A stretch of 64,000 bases of DNA from Nonomuraea aurantiaca (GCF_020215705.1 NZ_JAIWNB010000017.1:62001-126000), one strand, 5' to 3'. Shown: positions 16,206 through 24,752, numbered from the stretch's first letter. Notes: generated by a model from the sequence alone, not told the origin. Numbers and translations are program-made.

Positions 16206-16643
16206 CTACAGCGGTGGCCCGCCCAACCGGCGCAGCGCGACCCCGAGCAGGCGGTCGGCGTCGAAGAACCCGCGCTGCCGGGAGTCGACGCTGTCGATGT
16301 TGTCACCCAGGACGACCAGCGCGCCGGCGGGCACGCGGGGCACGCCGGCACCGATCCCCGGGGGCACGGGGTCGCCGGGTAACGCGACGGCGCGCTTGAT
16401 GTTCCACTGCCGGCCGTCCCGGCCCGGCGGTCCGAGCCCTGCGGGAGTGAGCGGCGGTTCGAGCACGACCACGTCGCCCGTGGTGACCTGGTCGATGCGG
16501 CGCCTGCGTACCAGAACCCGATCTCCGTCGGAGAGCGTCGGGGCCATGCTCGTCCCCTCGACGGTGACCACCACGTAGCGCCGCCGCGCCCACAGGGCGC
16601 CGGCCACCGCCGCCAGTACGAACCCACCGATGATCATCTTCAT
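16206..16643 (-). CDS. Signal peptidase I (S26 family), short form
   Basis: 145 residues. One N-terminal membrane helix (IIGGFVLAAVAGALW), then the S26 box VEGTSMAPTL with catalytic Ser32, the general-base region NIKRAVALPGDPV with Lys83, and a LGDNIDSVDSR box. All catalytic boxes are present but the protein is short, lacking the long inserted beta domain of housekeeping LepB. The start is ATG 16643 with GGAAG a few bases upstream; the longer open frame reading into the pseudogene has no family sequence. As first gene of the cluster it may be the dedicated protease that removes the peptide leader. Confidence 0.88.
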   Translation of the reverse strand: MKMIIGGFVLAAVAGALWARRRYVVVTVEGTSMAPTLSDGDRVLVRRRRIDQVTTGDVVVLEPPLTPAGLGPPGRDGRQWNIKRAVALPGDPVPPGIGAGVPRVPAGALVVLGDNIDSVDSRQRGFFDADRLLGVALRRLGGPPL

Positions 16644-16695
16644 GGCGCTCTTCCACGGTCGGCCCTGCGGGGAATGAGTCTTCTTCCCGCGAAAC

Positions 16696-16723
16696 GATCT
16701 ACGTTGGGACGTGACCCTGTCAA
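16696..16723 (-). promoter_or_regulatory. Promoter of the signal peptidase-SARP-peptide operon
   Basis: On the minus strand TTGACA (plus 16718-16723) is followed after 16 bp by TAGATC (plus 16696-16701), a good vegetative -35/-10 pair. Transcription would begin about 45 nt before ATG 16643. It implies constitutive low expression of the peptidase and SARP genes, with the peptide gene having its own SARP-dependent promoter. Confidence 0.55.
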
Positions 16724-16740
16724 GGCGGCGGATTCCGCCG

Positions 16741-17470
16741 TCAGTCGCGCCGATCCGTCCGCAATCGTGCCGACAGCGCCGCCGCCTGGGTACGGCGTTG
16801 CATGTCGAGTTTGGACAGCAGGTTGGACACGTAGTTCTTGACCGGCCTGCTCGGCCAGGAACATCCGCTCGCCGATCTGCCGGTTCGTCAGCCCCTCGCC
16901 GATCAGGTCGAGGATGTTGCGCTCCTGATCGGACAGCGCCGCCAGCGGGTCCCTCTTGGCGGCCTGCTCTCGCAGCCGCTGCAGCATCGCCGCGGTGGTC
17001 TGCGGATCGAGCAGCGACTGCCCCGAGGCGACCGTACGCACGGCGCCCACCAGGTCGGAGCCGTGGATCTGCTTGAGCACGTAGCCGGCGGCGCCCGCCA
17101 TCACCGCCTCGAACAGCGCGTCGTCGTCGGCGTAGGAGGTCAGCATCAGGCACGCCAACTCCGGCAGCCTGGACCGGGCCTCGCGGCACAAAGCTCGCGC
17201 GTGCCCGACCATGGTCACGGACCGGCCGGTACGCGAGTCGGGGTCGAAGTCGTCGGCCTCGAAGGCCACCACGGTCCGCTGGGTGGCCGCGGCCAGCTTG
17301 GAGCCGACGGAGGTGCGGATCATGATGTGCTCGCCGTACAGGCAGAAGTTGACCGGCTGCACGGCGGGCAAGGCCCGGTCGGTGAAGACGATCCGGCCGA
17401 TCTGCGCCGTGTCCAGCAGGTCGAGGCACTCCTGGCGAGAGAGCACCTGCAGGCCGGACGCGAGGGGCAC
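16741..17470 (-). pseudogene. Chimeric pseudogene: PPOX-family N-terminus joined to a DevR/DosR response regulator
   Basis: The first ~90 codons encode a pyridoxamine-5'-phosphate-oxidase-like flavin domain (ECLDLLDTAQIGRIVFTD, AAATQRTVVAFEADDFD, VTMVGHARA). The frame then runs, without a break, into a DevR/DosR-type receiver from its middle: CREARSRLPELACLMLTSYA, AGAAGYVLKQI, VRTVASGQSLLDP and the LuxR-type helix SDQERNILDLIGEGLTNRQI. The phosphoacceptor half of the receiver and the end of the PPOX domain are missing. A +1 frameshift near 16848 puts the last HTH part (VKNYVSNLLSKLDMQRRTQA, stop at 16741) out of frame. In actinobacteria PPOX-like genes often neighbour devR, so one deletion could have fused them. 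Confidence 0.82.
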
Positions 17471-17489
17471 GCACGAGTGGCGCCGGATA

Positions 17490-18170
17490 TCAGCCCGTGA
17501 ACTCCAGCTCGGCCCGGTCGCGGCTGGTGTACAGGTCCCAGTAGACCGCCGCGATGTCGTCCGCCTCTGCCGTGGGGAAGCCCGCCGGCGCGTTCGAGCC
17601 GATCCAGACGCTGATCGCCACGTGCGCGGCGTAGACGCCCCGGTCGGCCAGGACGCCGTTGAGGTTGAGCACCCAGTTGCGCAGGGCGGCGGCCGCCGCG
17701 TTGATGTTGCCCATCATCGGGTTCGGCGTGATGGAGCCGCCTCCCGTGGTGAACAGCAGGGTGCCGGCACCGGCTTCGAGCATCGCGGGCAGCACCTGGC
17801 GGGCCGCGGCGACCGCGCCGTACAGGTAGTAGTCGATCTGCGGCTGGAGGTTGTCCACGGTCACCTCCAGCGGGCCGGCCATGGTGATCCCCGGGACGGG
17901 GGTGTGCGGGGCGGGGGAGTACTCCAGCACGTCGATCCCGCCGAAGTGCGCCGACGCCTGTCCCAGGGCGGCGGCCAGGGCGGCGCGGTCCATGATGTCG
18001 GCCGGGAAGGCCGCCGCCGTGATGCCCGAGCCGGCGAGCTCGGCGACAAGCCCATCCAGTTTGTCCTTGCCGCGGGCGATCAGGGCGACGTCGAAGCCGT
18101 GTCCGCCGAACAGTTTGGCGATGGACAGGCCCATGCCGGGGCCGGCGCCCACGACGGCGAGGGTGGGCAT
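17490..18170 (-). CDS. SDR-family oxidoreductase
   Basis: 226 residues with an N-terminal Rossmann motif VVGAGPGMGLSIAKLF (variant of TGxxxGxG), a VEYSPAP-like strand end in place of the usual NNAG, and LLFTTGGGS before the active-site region. The classical YxxxK is not evident: the region reads INAAAAALRNWVLNLN, so the protein is an atypical or inactive SDR. Start ATG 18170 has GGAG six bases upstream; the earlier TTG 18176 is less likely. It lies 32 nt downstream of the MDR gene, both under the divergent TetR. Confidence 0.85.
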   Translation of the reverse strand: MPTLAVVGAGPGMGLSIAKLFGGHGFDVALIARGKDKLDGLVAELAGSGITAAAFPADIMDRAALAAALGQASAHFGGIDVLEYSPAPHTPVPGITMAGPLEVTVDNLQPQIDYYLYGAVAAARQVLPAMLEAGAGTLLFTTGGGSITPNPMMGNINAAAAALRNWVLNLNGVLADRGVYAAHVAISVWIGSNAPAGFPTAEADDIAAVYWDLYTSRDRAELEFTG

Positions 18171-18202
18171 GATCAACTCCAGTCAGGTAGCGGGAAGCGG
18201 AC

Positions 18203-19141
18203 TCAGGCGATGGAGACCGCGAGCTTGCCCTGCGCGCCGGCGCCGAAGTCGGCGAACGCCTGGGCGACCTGCTCCAGCGGGTAGGTGGCGGTGATGGGCA
18301 CCCGCAGGGCGCCCGTGGCGGCATCGGCGGCCAGCCTGTCCAAGGTGAGCCGGTTCGGGTCGGCCATCACCGAGGTGACGCTGACCTCCGCACCCGGGAC
18401 CGCGTCGGGGCCGAAGCCGAGCGTGGAGGCGAGCCGGCCGCCCGGCCTCAGCAGCGCGGCCAGCTGGGCGCCGTCGCCGGCCAGGTGCAGCACCGCGTCC
18501 ACGCCGTTCGGCGCCAGGGCGCGTACCTGCGCCGCCACCTCCGCGGTGAAGTCGACCAGGTCGATCTCGGCGTCGGTCAGCCCCCGTACGAAATCGCTCT
18601 CCGCGCCCGGCCGCGCGGTGGCGAGCACCCGGGCGCCACGAGCCACCGCGACCTGCACGGCGAGTGCGCCCACACCGCCGGTGGCGCCGGAGATCAGGAC
18701 CGTCTCGCCCTTCTGCGGGTCCACCGCGTCGATGCTGTCCAGGGCGGCCGTTCCGGCCAGTCCCAGCGCTCCGGCAACAGCGGCCGAGAGCCCCTGCGGA
18801 ATGTGTGCCACACCGTAGGCGGCGGGTACGACGAGGTACTCGGCGAGCGAGCCGGTGCCCAGGAACGGCTTCATCGCCACGCCGAAGACGCGGTCCCCGA
18901 CGGCGAACCCCTCGGCGCCTTCGCCGACGGCCTCGACCGTGCCCGCGAAGTCCTTGCCAGGGATCAGCGGGTAGCGGTGCTCCATCATCTGCTGCAGGTA
19001 GCCGGCCACGGTCATGGCGTCGAAGCCGTTGATCGACGAGGCGGCGACCTTCACCAGCAGCTCACCGGCGTCTGGGCGCGGCGTGGCCACCTCGGTGACG
19101 GCGGGGTTCGCGGGGACGGAACTTAGAGCAATGGCGCGCAC
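18203..19141 (-). CDS. NADP-dependent quinone oxidoreductase-like MDR protein
   Basis: 312 residues, GTG start at 19141. The zinc-free MDR/enoyl reductase fold shows an N-terminal GroES-like part (RYPLIPGKDFAGTVEAVGEG, VGDRVFG) and a cofactor domain with VLISGATGGVGALAVQVAVA. It lacks the zinc-binding residues of alcohol dehydrogenases. With the SDR gene downstream and the TetR gene divergent, this is a small TetR-controlled redox unit, probably answering to an electrophilic or quinone-like compound. Confidence 0.9.
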   Translation of the reverse strand: MRAIALSSVPANPAVTEVATPRPDAGELLVKVAASSINGFDAMTVAGYLQQMMEHRYPLIPGKDFAGTVEAVGEGAEGFAVGDRVFGVAMKPFLGTGSLAEYLVVPAAYGVAHIPQGLSAAVAGALGLAGTAALDSIDAVDPQKGETVLISGATGGVGALAVQVAVARGARVLATARPGAESDFVRGLTDAEIDLVDFTAEVAAQVRALAPNGVDAVLHLAGDGAQLAALLRPGGRLASTLGFGPDAVPGAEVSVTSVMADPNRLTLDRLAADAATGALRVPITATYPLEQVAQAFADFGAGAQGKLAVSIA

Positions 19142-19159
19142 GGGCGACTCTCCTCAATT

Positions 19160-19225
19160 AATCGGAATGGGCTATCCGCTTCCTCTTTGCAGCGTAGCAG
19201 CAGAATCGGATAGGGCATTCCGATT
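19160..19225. promoter_or_regulatory. Two inverted TetR operators between MDR and TetR genes
   Basis: The 19-mers AATCGGAATGGGCTATCCG (19160-19178) and CGGATAGGGCATTCCGATT (19207-19225) are near-perfect reverse complements of one another, differing only at the centre. Each has CGGA/TCCG ends. They lie in the 99-bp divergent gap, one near each start codon, as expected for a repressor controlling both directions. Confidence 0.7.
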
Positions 19226-19240
19226 CGATATGATGGCTCC

Positions 19241-19939
19241 ATGACCCCTGCCGCCCGCCGCGTCCCCGCTTCCCCAGACCCCTCGGCCCAGGGCCTGCGC
19301 ATCGATGCCCGGCACAACCGCGATCGCATCCTGGCCGCGGCCCGGCGGGTCTACGCGCGCGACGGCATCGAGGCCTCGATGGCCTCCGTGGCGCGCGAGG
19401 CGGGCGTCGGCATCGCGACGCTCTTCCGGCATTTCCCCGCGCGCGAGGACCTCGTCGCCGCCGTCTTCGCCGACACCATGCAGACGTACGCCGATGCCGC
19501 CACCACCGCGCTGGCCGACCCCGACCCGTGGCGCGGATTCACCTGGTACATCGAGACCGTCTGCGGCATGCAGGCCGCGGACCGCGGTTTCGCCGAGGTG
19601 CTGACCATGACCTTTCCCAGCGCCAGGGCCCTGGAGGCGAAACGGGACGAGGCCTACCGCGGCTTCAGCGACCTGGTCGTACGGGCCAAGGAAGCCGGTC
19701 GGCTGCGCCCCGAGTTCACCACCGAGGACCTGGTCATCCTGCTGATGGCCAACGCCGGTGTCATCGCGGCCACGGCCGGCGCGGCCCCGGAGGCATGGCG
19801 CCGGCTCGTCGGTTGCATGATCCAGTCGTACGCCGTCCCGGACCCCGCGAACACCGAGCCCCTGCCGCCCGCGCCCACCCCGACGGCCCTGTACCGGGCG
19901 ATGATCCGCTTGAGCCGCACCCCTGCGGAACGCCGGTGA
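19241..19939 (+). CDS. TetR family repressor
   Basis: 232 residues. The helix-turn-helix is ASMASVAREAGVGIATLFRHFPAREDLV, preceded by the usual RDRILAAARRVYARDG helix. The ligand domain is of the common actinobacterial type (ALEAKRDEAYRGFSDLVVRA). The gene is divergent from the MDR/SDR pair and shares a gap holding two inverted operators, so it probably represses itself and those enzymes. Confidence 0.92.
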   Translation: MTPAARRVPASPDPSAQGLRIDARHNRDRILAAARRVYARDGIEASMASVAREAGVGIATLFRHFPAREDLVAAVFADTMQTYADAATTALADPDPWRGFTWYIETVCGMQAADRGFAEVLTMTFPSARALEAKRDEAYRGFSDLVVRAKEAGRLRPEFTTEDLVILLMANAGVIAATAGAAPEAWRRLVGCMIQSYAVPDPANTEPLPPAPTPTALYRAMIRLSRTPAERR

Positions 19940-19966
19940 CCGGCTTGCGCTGTAGCATGGCGCGGC

Positions 19967-20746
19967 ATGGCGATCATCGAGGAGACGGTCACAAGACTGC
20001 GGGTCGCGGCTGCCGCCGGGGACGCGGATGCCGCTCGTGAGCTGGGCCGTCTGCTGTGCATGCTCAGGACCGACTCCCTCGAAGACGCCATGGACGGTGA
20101 TTTCCTGGCCACTTGGCCGGAGGAGCCCTGGCTCCGCGCCGCCCTGCGCGCCCGCCCTGATGATCAGCTCGCCGCCGTCCTCCTGGCTGGGCGGCTCGTT
20201 CAGCAGATCGCTTTCTGGCAGATCGATGACGATCACGCGATGGCGCATGGCGAGGACGACGACACGCTCGCCCGCAGACATGACGAAGCACACGCCCTGT
20301 ACGCGAGCGTGCTGAAAACCGATCCCGGCAATGCCGCCGCGCGCGCCGGAGTCGCCACCCTGAACGCCTGGGCCGACGACACCGGCGCCTTGGAGAAGGA
20401 ACCGCCCTTCTCGTATTACGAGCTCATCATGGAAGCGGGATCGGGCTCGTTCAGCCATTCCGAGCGTGTGGTCGCCACAGATCCGGACGAGGTGCGCTGG
20501 GCCTGCTCCTGGCTCGTGGCTCCGATGGTGGCGCAGGTAGGAAAGCCGCCTTTCGGCGTGGACCTCGATCTGTTCACCTACTCGGATGGGCGGCTCGACA
20601 GTGCCGTCCATCTCGGCCGGCATTTCCACGCCGACGGAACGCTGGACTGGGACGCCGTCGAGATCTCGCCACTCACGGGCGCTCCCCTCCCCGTGGGCCA
20701 CCCGGTCGGCATCGGCCACTACGGCTACTTCTGCGACTGGGGGTGA
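19967..20746 (+). CDS. Hypothetical protein with TPR-like N-terminal half
   Basis: 259 residues that I cannot place in a named family. The N-terminal 140 residues are helical, with repeats of the TPR/SEL type: RVAAAAGDADAARELGRLL and HALYASVLKTDPGNAAARAG. The C-terminal part is more strand-rich and ends with YGYFCDWG. No signal peptide or membrane segment. It starts 27 nt after the TetR gene, on the same strand, and may be co-transcribed. Codon use matches the neighbours, so it is a real gene. Confidence 0.7.
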   Translation: MAIIEETVTRLRVAAAAGDADAARELGRLLCMLRTDSLEDAMDGDFLATWPEEPWLRAALRARPDDQLAAVLLAGRLVQQIAFWQIDDDHAMAHGEDDDTLARRHDEAHALYASVLKTDPGNAAARAGVATLNAWADDTGALEKEPPFSYYELIMEAGSGSFSHSERVVATDPDEVRWACSWLVAPMVAQVGKPPFGVDLDLFTYSDGRLDSAVHLGRHFHADGTLDWDAVEISPLTGAPLPVGHPVGIGHYGYFCDWG

Positions 20747-20833
20747 TCTTGTCAATCAGCTGCAAGCGCAGCACATCGCGTGCCCAGGCGCCAGCGCGAT
20801 GGTGGAGAACCCAATCCCTTCGTCAGCAGGCTC

Positions 20834-21664
20834 TTAGGCGCAGCCTTCGAACTGGGGCACTGAGGTGGAGATCGAAAGTCCCGTCGCGCCGAAGTGTTTG
20901 CGGAGGAGCTTGGGCGCTGTCCCGGTCTGGTACATCGCGGTGATGGCCCGGTTGACCGCCTCGCAGCCGGCCACGTCGCCGTGGCGTAGGGCGACGCCGT
21001 ACCGCTCCTCCGTGAACGGGGCGTGGACGATGGTGTAGGCGCCCTTGTCCCGGGCGGCGAACCCGGCGAGGATCAGGTCACCGGTAGAGACCGCGTCCAC
21101 CGCGCCGGACCTGAGGAGGTTCACACACTCCCCGTAGGTGCGGGCCGGGACCAGGACGGCGGCTACGCCGCGGCCCTCGATGATCCTCGATGTGGAGATG
21201 GAGCCCTGGGCTTCGCACAGCCTGCGCCCCGCGAGATCTCGTACATTGTCGATGTTCGTCGTTCCGTTGCGGACCAGGATGTCCTGCTGCGAGACGTAGT
21301 ACGGCCCCGCGAACGTCGCCTGCATCTTCCGAGGTGGGCTGATGGAGTAGGTGGCCACCACCAGGTCCGCCTCGCCGGAGTTCAGCTTGGCCTCCCGGCC
21401 TTCCGACGTCGTGGCGATGAAGGAGACCTTCTTGCCCAGGTGGCCGGCCACATAGGTGGCCACGTCCACGTCGAAGCCCTCGAAGGTGCCCTGCTTCGTC
21501 CGCAGGCCCAGGCCGGGCTGGTCCGGCTTCACCGCGACGACCAGCTCGTCCTTGTCCAGGATGCTCGACGTATGGCGGAGGACGCTCATCCCGCAACCGG
21601 CCGATGCCAGGGTGATGGCCGCTGCCACGACGACTCGCGCGAGGCCGCCGAGTATCTTGCTCAT
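20834..21664 (-). CDS. Amino-acid ABC transporter substrate-binding lipoprotein (glutamate type)
   Basis: 276 residues. The signal peptide ends with lipobox ASAGC (Cys about 24). The SBP type-3 fold follows: KPDQPGLGLRTKQGTFEGFDV, SGEADLVVATYSISPPRK and GPYYVSQQDILV match GluB-type glutamate/aspartate binding proteins. Start ATG 21664 is preceded by GGAGGAG; upstream in-frame codons are not part of the gene. No permease or ATPase genes accompany it, so it is an orphan binding protein; it may serve a transporter elsewhere. Confidence 0.88.
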   Translation of the reverse strand: MSKILGGLARVVVAAAITLASAGCGMSVLRHTSSILDKDELVVAVKPDQPGLGLRTKQGTFEGFDVDVATYVAGHLGKKVSFIATTSEGREAKLNSGEADLVVATYSISPPRKMQATFAGPYYVSQQDILVRNGTTNIDNVRDLAGRRLCEAQGSISTSRIIEGRGVAAVLVPARTYGECVNLLRSGAVDAVSTGDLILAGFAARDKGAYTIVHAPFTEERYGVALRHGDVAGCEAVNRAITAMYQTGTAPKLLRKHFGATGLSISTSVPQFEGCA

Positions 21665-21818
21665 CGCTCCTCCGGGGTGCGGGCCTGCCAACGCGGGCCC
21701 CACGGTAGGGAAGGACGATGAAGGAAGAGTGAACCTGCCGTGGCGGCACCCGGTCGAGATGATGACGGTGGCCGCGCGAAGACCTCCAGAGCGCGCGTCG
21801 GGCGGTCTCTGAACCTTC

Positions 21819-22415
21819 TTACTCGGCCGGGCCAGGTCTCGGTGCCGCACGGATGTGCGCGCGTTCGCCTTGTTTCCCGATGAGACTCAGAAACTCGACG
21901 GGACCGGCGCTGGTGGCCCCGAACCAGTGCGGGGTGCGCGTGTCGAACTCCGCGGCCTCCCCGGGCTTGAGGATGAGGTCGTGTTCGCCGAGTACGAGGC
22001 GGAGCGTTCCGTTGAGGACATAAGCCCAGTCGTAGCCCTCGTGGGTACGCAGGTGGGGTTCGGCGTCGTCGCTTCCGGCCGGGAGGACGAACTTGTAGGC
22101 CTGGATTCCGCCGGGCCTCCGGGTCAGCGGCAGGATGACCGAGCCGTCGCCGCCGGGGATGGGACGCAGATTGACGCGGGGGTCGCCGGTCGGCGGCGCG
22201 TCGACGAGCTCGTCGAGGGTGACCCCGTAGGCGCGGGCCAGCGGCAGCAACTGCTCGAGCGTGGGACGTCGCAGGCCCGCCTCGAGCCGGGACAAGGTGC
22301 TGGTGGAGATGCCGGTCTCCGCCGCGAGGTCGGCGAGCGTGACGTCTCGGTGCAGGCGGAGGCGTTTCAACCTCGGTCCGACGGCGTCCAGAGTGCGGTC
22401 AATGGCTTCGTCCAT
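21819..22415 (-). CDS. XRE-cupin transcriptional regulator
   Basis: 198 residues. N-terminal helix-turn-helix (residues about 12-65): RLKRLRLHRDVTLADLAAET, STSTLSRLEAGLRRPTLEQL. C-terminal cupin (about 100-190): AEPHLRTHEGYDWAYVLNG, LKPGEAAEFDTRTPHWFGA. Such XRE-cupin proteins repress adjacent metabolic or efflux genes and sense small molecules through the cupin. The palindrome TTGCCATTTGGCAA, 10 bp upstream of ATG 22415, is a likely self-operator. Divergent from the methyltransferase remnant and the MFS gene. Confidence 0.9.
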   Translation of the reverse strand: MDEAIDRTLDAVGPRLKRLRLHRDVTLADLAAETGISTSTLSRLEAGLRRPTLEQLLPLARAYGVTLDELVDAPPTGDPRVNLRPIPGGDGSVILPLTRRPGGIQAYKFVLPAGSDDAEPHLRTHEGYDWAYVLNGTLRLVLGEHDLILKPGEAAEFDTRTPHWFGATSAGPVEFLSLIGKQGERAHIRAAPRPGPAE

Positions 22416-22424
22416 CCTGCCATT

Positions 22425-22438
22425 TTGCCATTTGGCAA
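22425..22438. promoter_or_regulatory. Palindromic operator candidate for the XRE-cupin regulator
   Basis: TTGCCATTTGGCAA: two 6-bp arms around TT, 10 bp before the regulator start and 65 bp before the divergent frame at 22504. Confidence 0.55.
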
Positions 22439-22503
22439 CAACGTTTGCACATCCGCCTTCTCTCTCAGCACCATGAGGAACCCACCGATGAGGAGGACGA
22501 CCT

Positions 22504-22946
22504 ATGACGTACGGATTCGACAAGGACTTCTGGGAGCGGCACTGGCAACAGCGGGAAAACGGGGGTTCCGGATCCATGAGCGGGAGCCCGCCGAACCCGT
22601 ACCTGGCTCGTGAGACCAGCCACCTGACACCGGGCACGGCACTGGACGCGGGGTGTGGCGGCGGCGCCGAGGCGATCTGGCTCGCCTCCCAGGGCTGGCA
22701 CGTCACCGCGGCCGACATCTCGTCCGAGGCCCTTTGCCCGCGCTGCCGAGCGCGCAGCGACAAGCGGGGCTCTGGGTGGGGCGACGAGCGGGGCTCCCGC
22801 GAGCTTGCGGTGGGTTGAGGCGGATCTGAGCGTCTGGAGCCCGGCAAGGAGTGGGAGATCGTCACCGCCGAAGAGCACCTCCGCACGCGCACCGGCCGAG
22901 CGATCCCCCCCACGACGTCGTCGTGCGCGCCACCCGACGCCGGTAA
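22504..22946 (+). pseudogene. SAM-dependent methyltransferase, frameshifted and shortened
   Basis: The start MTYGFDKDFWERHW and motif I TALDAGCGGGAEAIWLASQG with HVTAADISSEAL are clear class I methyltransferase sequence. One extra T near 22735 shifts the frame; the sequence then continues in another frame as ARAAERAATSG and RWVEADLSVW. A further shift near 22840 leads to a third frame, WEIVTAEEHLRTRTG, and the natural C-terminus VVVRATRR ends at TAA 22944-22946. The middle of the enzyme (motifs II-IV) is also missing, so it cannot be active. It is divergent from the XRE-cupin gene. Confidence 0.8.
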
Positions 22947-23017
22947 TCACACCACCCGACAGCGCCAGGGCCCGCTGCTCCGGCGCCGATTCCCCTTGCC
23001 TCCATGAAAGGAATCCC

Positions 23018-24610
23018 ATGAGTACGACTCCGTCCCCAGACACGGGAGCCCCCGACCCGACCATCCAAGACCCACGACAACGACGTACGATCTTGGCCGG
23101 GGTCTGCATCGCGCTCATGGCGGTCATCGCCTCTGTGTCCGGACTGAACGTCGCCCAGCCGGAGCTCAGCGTCGCGTTCGACACCTCGCAGGCCGAGGTC
23201 CTGTGGTTCATCAACATCTACACCATCACTCTGGCCGCGTTGCTCCTGCCGCTCGGCGCGATGGGCGATCGGTGGGGCCGCCGGCCGGTGCTGCTCGCCG
23301 GCCTGCTCGTCTTCGGCACAGCGAGTGCGGCGGCCGGCCTCGCCACGTCGTCCGCGTTCATGCTCGCCGCGCGGTTCCTGAGCGGCGTGGGCGCAGCGAT
23401 GATCATGCCGGTCACCCTCGCGATCATCACCTCGACCTTCCCGGGCAAGGAACGCGCCAAGGCGATCGGCGTGTGGACCGGCGTCGCCGGCGGTGGCGGC
23501 ATCTTGGGGATGTACCTGTCGGCCATCCTGGTCGACCTGGCGACCTGGCGCTGGCTCTTCGTCCTGCCGGTCGTGCTTGTCGTCGTCGCCGTCGTCATGG
23601 CGCTGCGATCCATCCCGGACTCGCGCCAGGAGTCAGGGCACGGGTTCGACGCCGTCGGTTCGCTGTCGTCCGTGGTCGCGCTGGTCGGGCTCGTCCTCTT
23701 CCTCCACGAGGGCCCCGAACGAGGCTGGACCGAGCACGCCACGCTGCTGAGCCTCCTCGTCGGCGTCATCGCCGCGGTCGGATTCGTGGCATGGGAGCTG
23801 CGCCGGCCGGCTCCGCTCCTCGACGTCCGCCTGTTCCGCGAGCGAGGTCTCGCGAGCGGTTCCGTGTCGCTCCTGGCGGTCTTCGGCGTACAGGCAGGGA
23901 TCTTCGTGGTCCTCTTCCCGTACTTCCAGGCGGTGCTCGGCTGGTCCGGCCTGCGCTCCACTCTGGCGCTCATGCCGATGGCGCTGCTGATGATGTTCGC
24001 CTCCGGCCTCGCCCCGCGGGTGACCGCGCGCATCGGCGGACGCTCGACGATGGCCTCAGGGATCTTCCTGGGCGGCGTGGGACTGGTCCTCATGGCGACC
24101 TTCGTCTCCGTCGACGGCGGTTACCTCTCGATCCTCCCCGGCATGCTCGCCATGGGGCTCGGCATGGGTCTGACGATGACGCCCTCGACCGAGGCCATCA
24201 CCACCGCCTTGCCGCGTGAGCGTCAGGGGGTCGCGTCCGCGCTCAACGACGTCACCCGGGAGTTCGGCGCCGCGCTCGGTGTCGCGCTGCTCGGGGCGGT
24301 CCTGACCGCCGGCTACCGCGGCGCCATCGACTCCCGGCTCGACGGCGTTCCGGCCGCCGCCGCCGGCGCCGCCCGCGAGGGCGTCGTCAACGCCCTCGCG
24401 GCCGCCGACGAGGTCGGCCCCCAGGCGCGGGCGCTGATCCGCGCCGCCCAGGAATCCTTCGTCGATGGCTGGCGGCAGGCCATGTGGGCGGGCGCGGTGG
24501 TCATGGCGGTCCTGTTCGTCTACGTTCTCGTGCGAGGCCCGCGGCAACGGCCTCAGGGCTCTGGTGGCGACAGTCGTGAACCCCACGATGTGGTCGCGGA
24601 CCTGCGCTGA
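23018..24610 (+). CDS. MFS drug transporter, DHA2 (14-helix) type
   Basis: 530 residues with about 14 membrane segments. Signatures: QAEVLWFINIYTITLAALLL, motif A GAMGDRWGRRPVLLAG, ARFLSGVGAAMIMPVTLAII (motif B region) and GVWTGVAGGGGILGMYLSA (motif C). DHA2 transporters use the proton gradient to export hydrophobic toxic compounds. Start ATG 23018 with AAAGGA five bases before it. It lies downstream of the methyltransferase remnant; the XRE-cupin protein may regulate both. Confidence 0.93.
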   Translation: MSTTPSPDTGAPDPTIQDPRQRRTILAGVCIALMAVIASVSGLNVAQPELSVAFDTSQAEVLWFINIYTITLAALLLPLGAMGDRWGRRPVLLAGLLVFGTASAAAGLATSSAFMLAARFLSGVGAAMIMPVTLAIITSTFPGKERAKAIGVWTGVAGGGGILGMYLSAILVDLATWRWLFVLPVVLVVVAVVMALRSIPDSRQESGHGFDAVGSLSSVVALVGLVLFLHEGPERGWTEHATLLSLLVGVIAAVGFVAWELRRPAPLLDVRLFRERGLASGSVSLLAVFGVQAGIFVVLFPYFQAVLGWSGLRSTLALMPMALLMMFASGLAPRVTARIGGRSTMASGIFLGGVGLVLMATFVSVDGGYLSILPGMLAMGLGMGLTMTPSTEAITTALPRERQGVASALNDVTREFGAALGVALLGAVLTAGYRGAIDSRLDGVPAAAAGAAREGVVNALAAADEVGPQARALIRAAQESFVDGWRQAMWAGAVVMAVLFVYVLVRGPRQRPQGSGGDSREPHDVVADLR

Positions 24611-24752
24611 CTCACGGCTTGGCGAGTGGTGTCATCGCGGTCTCGCGCTGTTGCTTCGACCTGCCACCGTGGCGGCGAGGGACACGCGCATGCATGCCCG
24701 CTGAGACCACGGTTCAGCCATGGGCCTTTCCCGATCGAGAGTGGTCAAAGGG

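Noticed and set aside
13470..16382. 970-codon open frame on the plus strand opposite the SARP gene
   Set aside because: Its translation is rich in R, G, Q, H and P with no family motif; it is the expected antisense frame of a high-GC gene, and the minus-strand SARP has clear domains.
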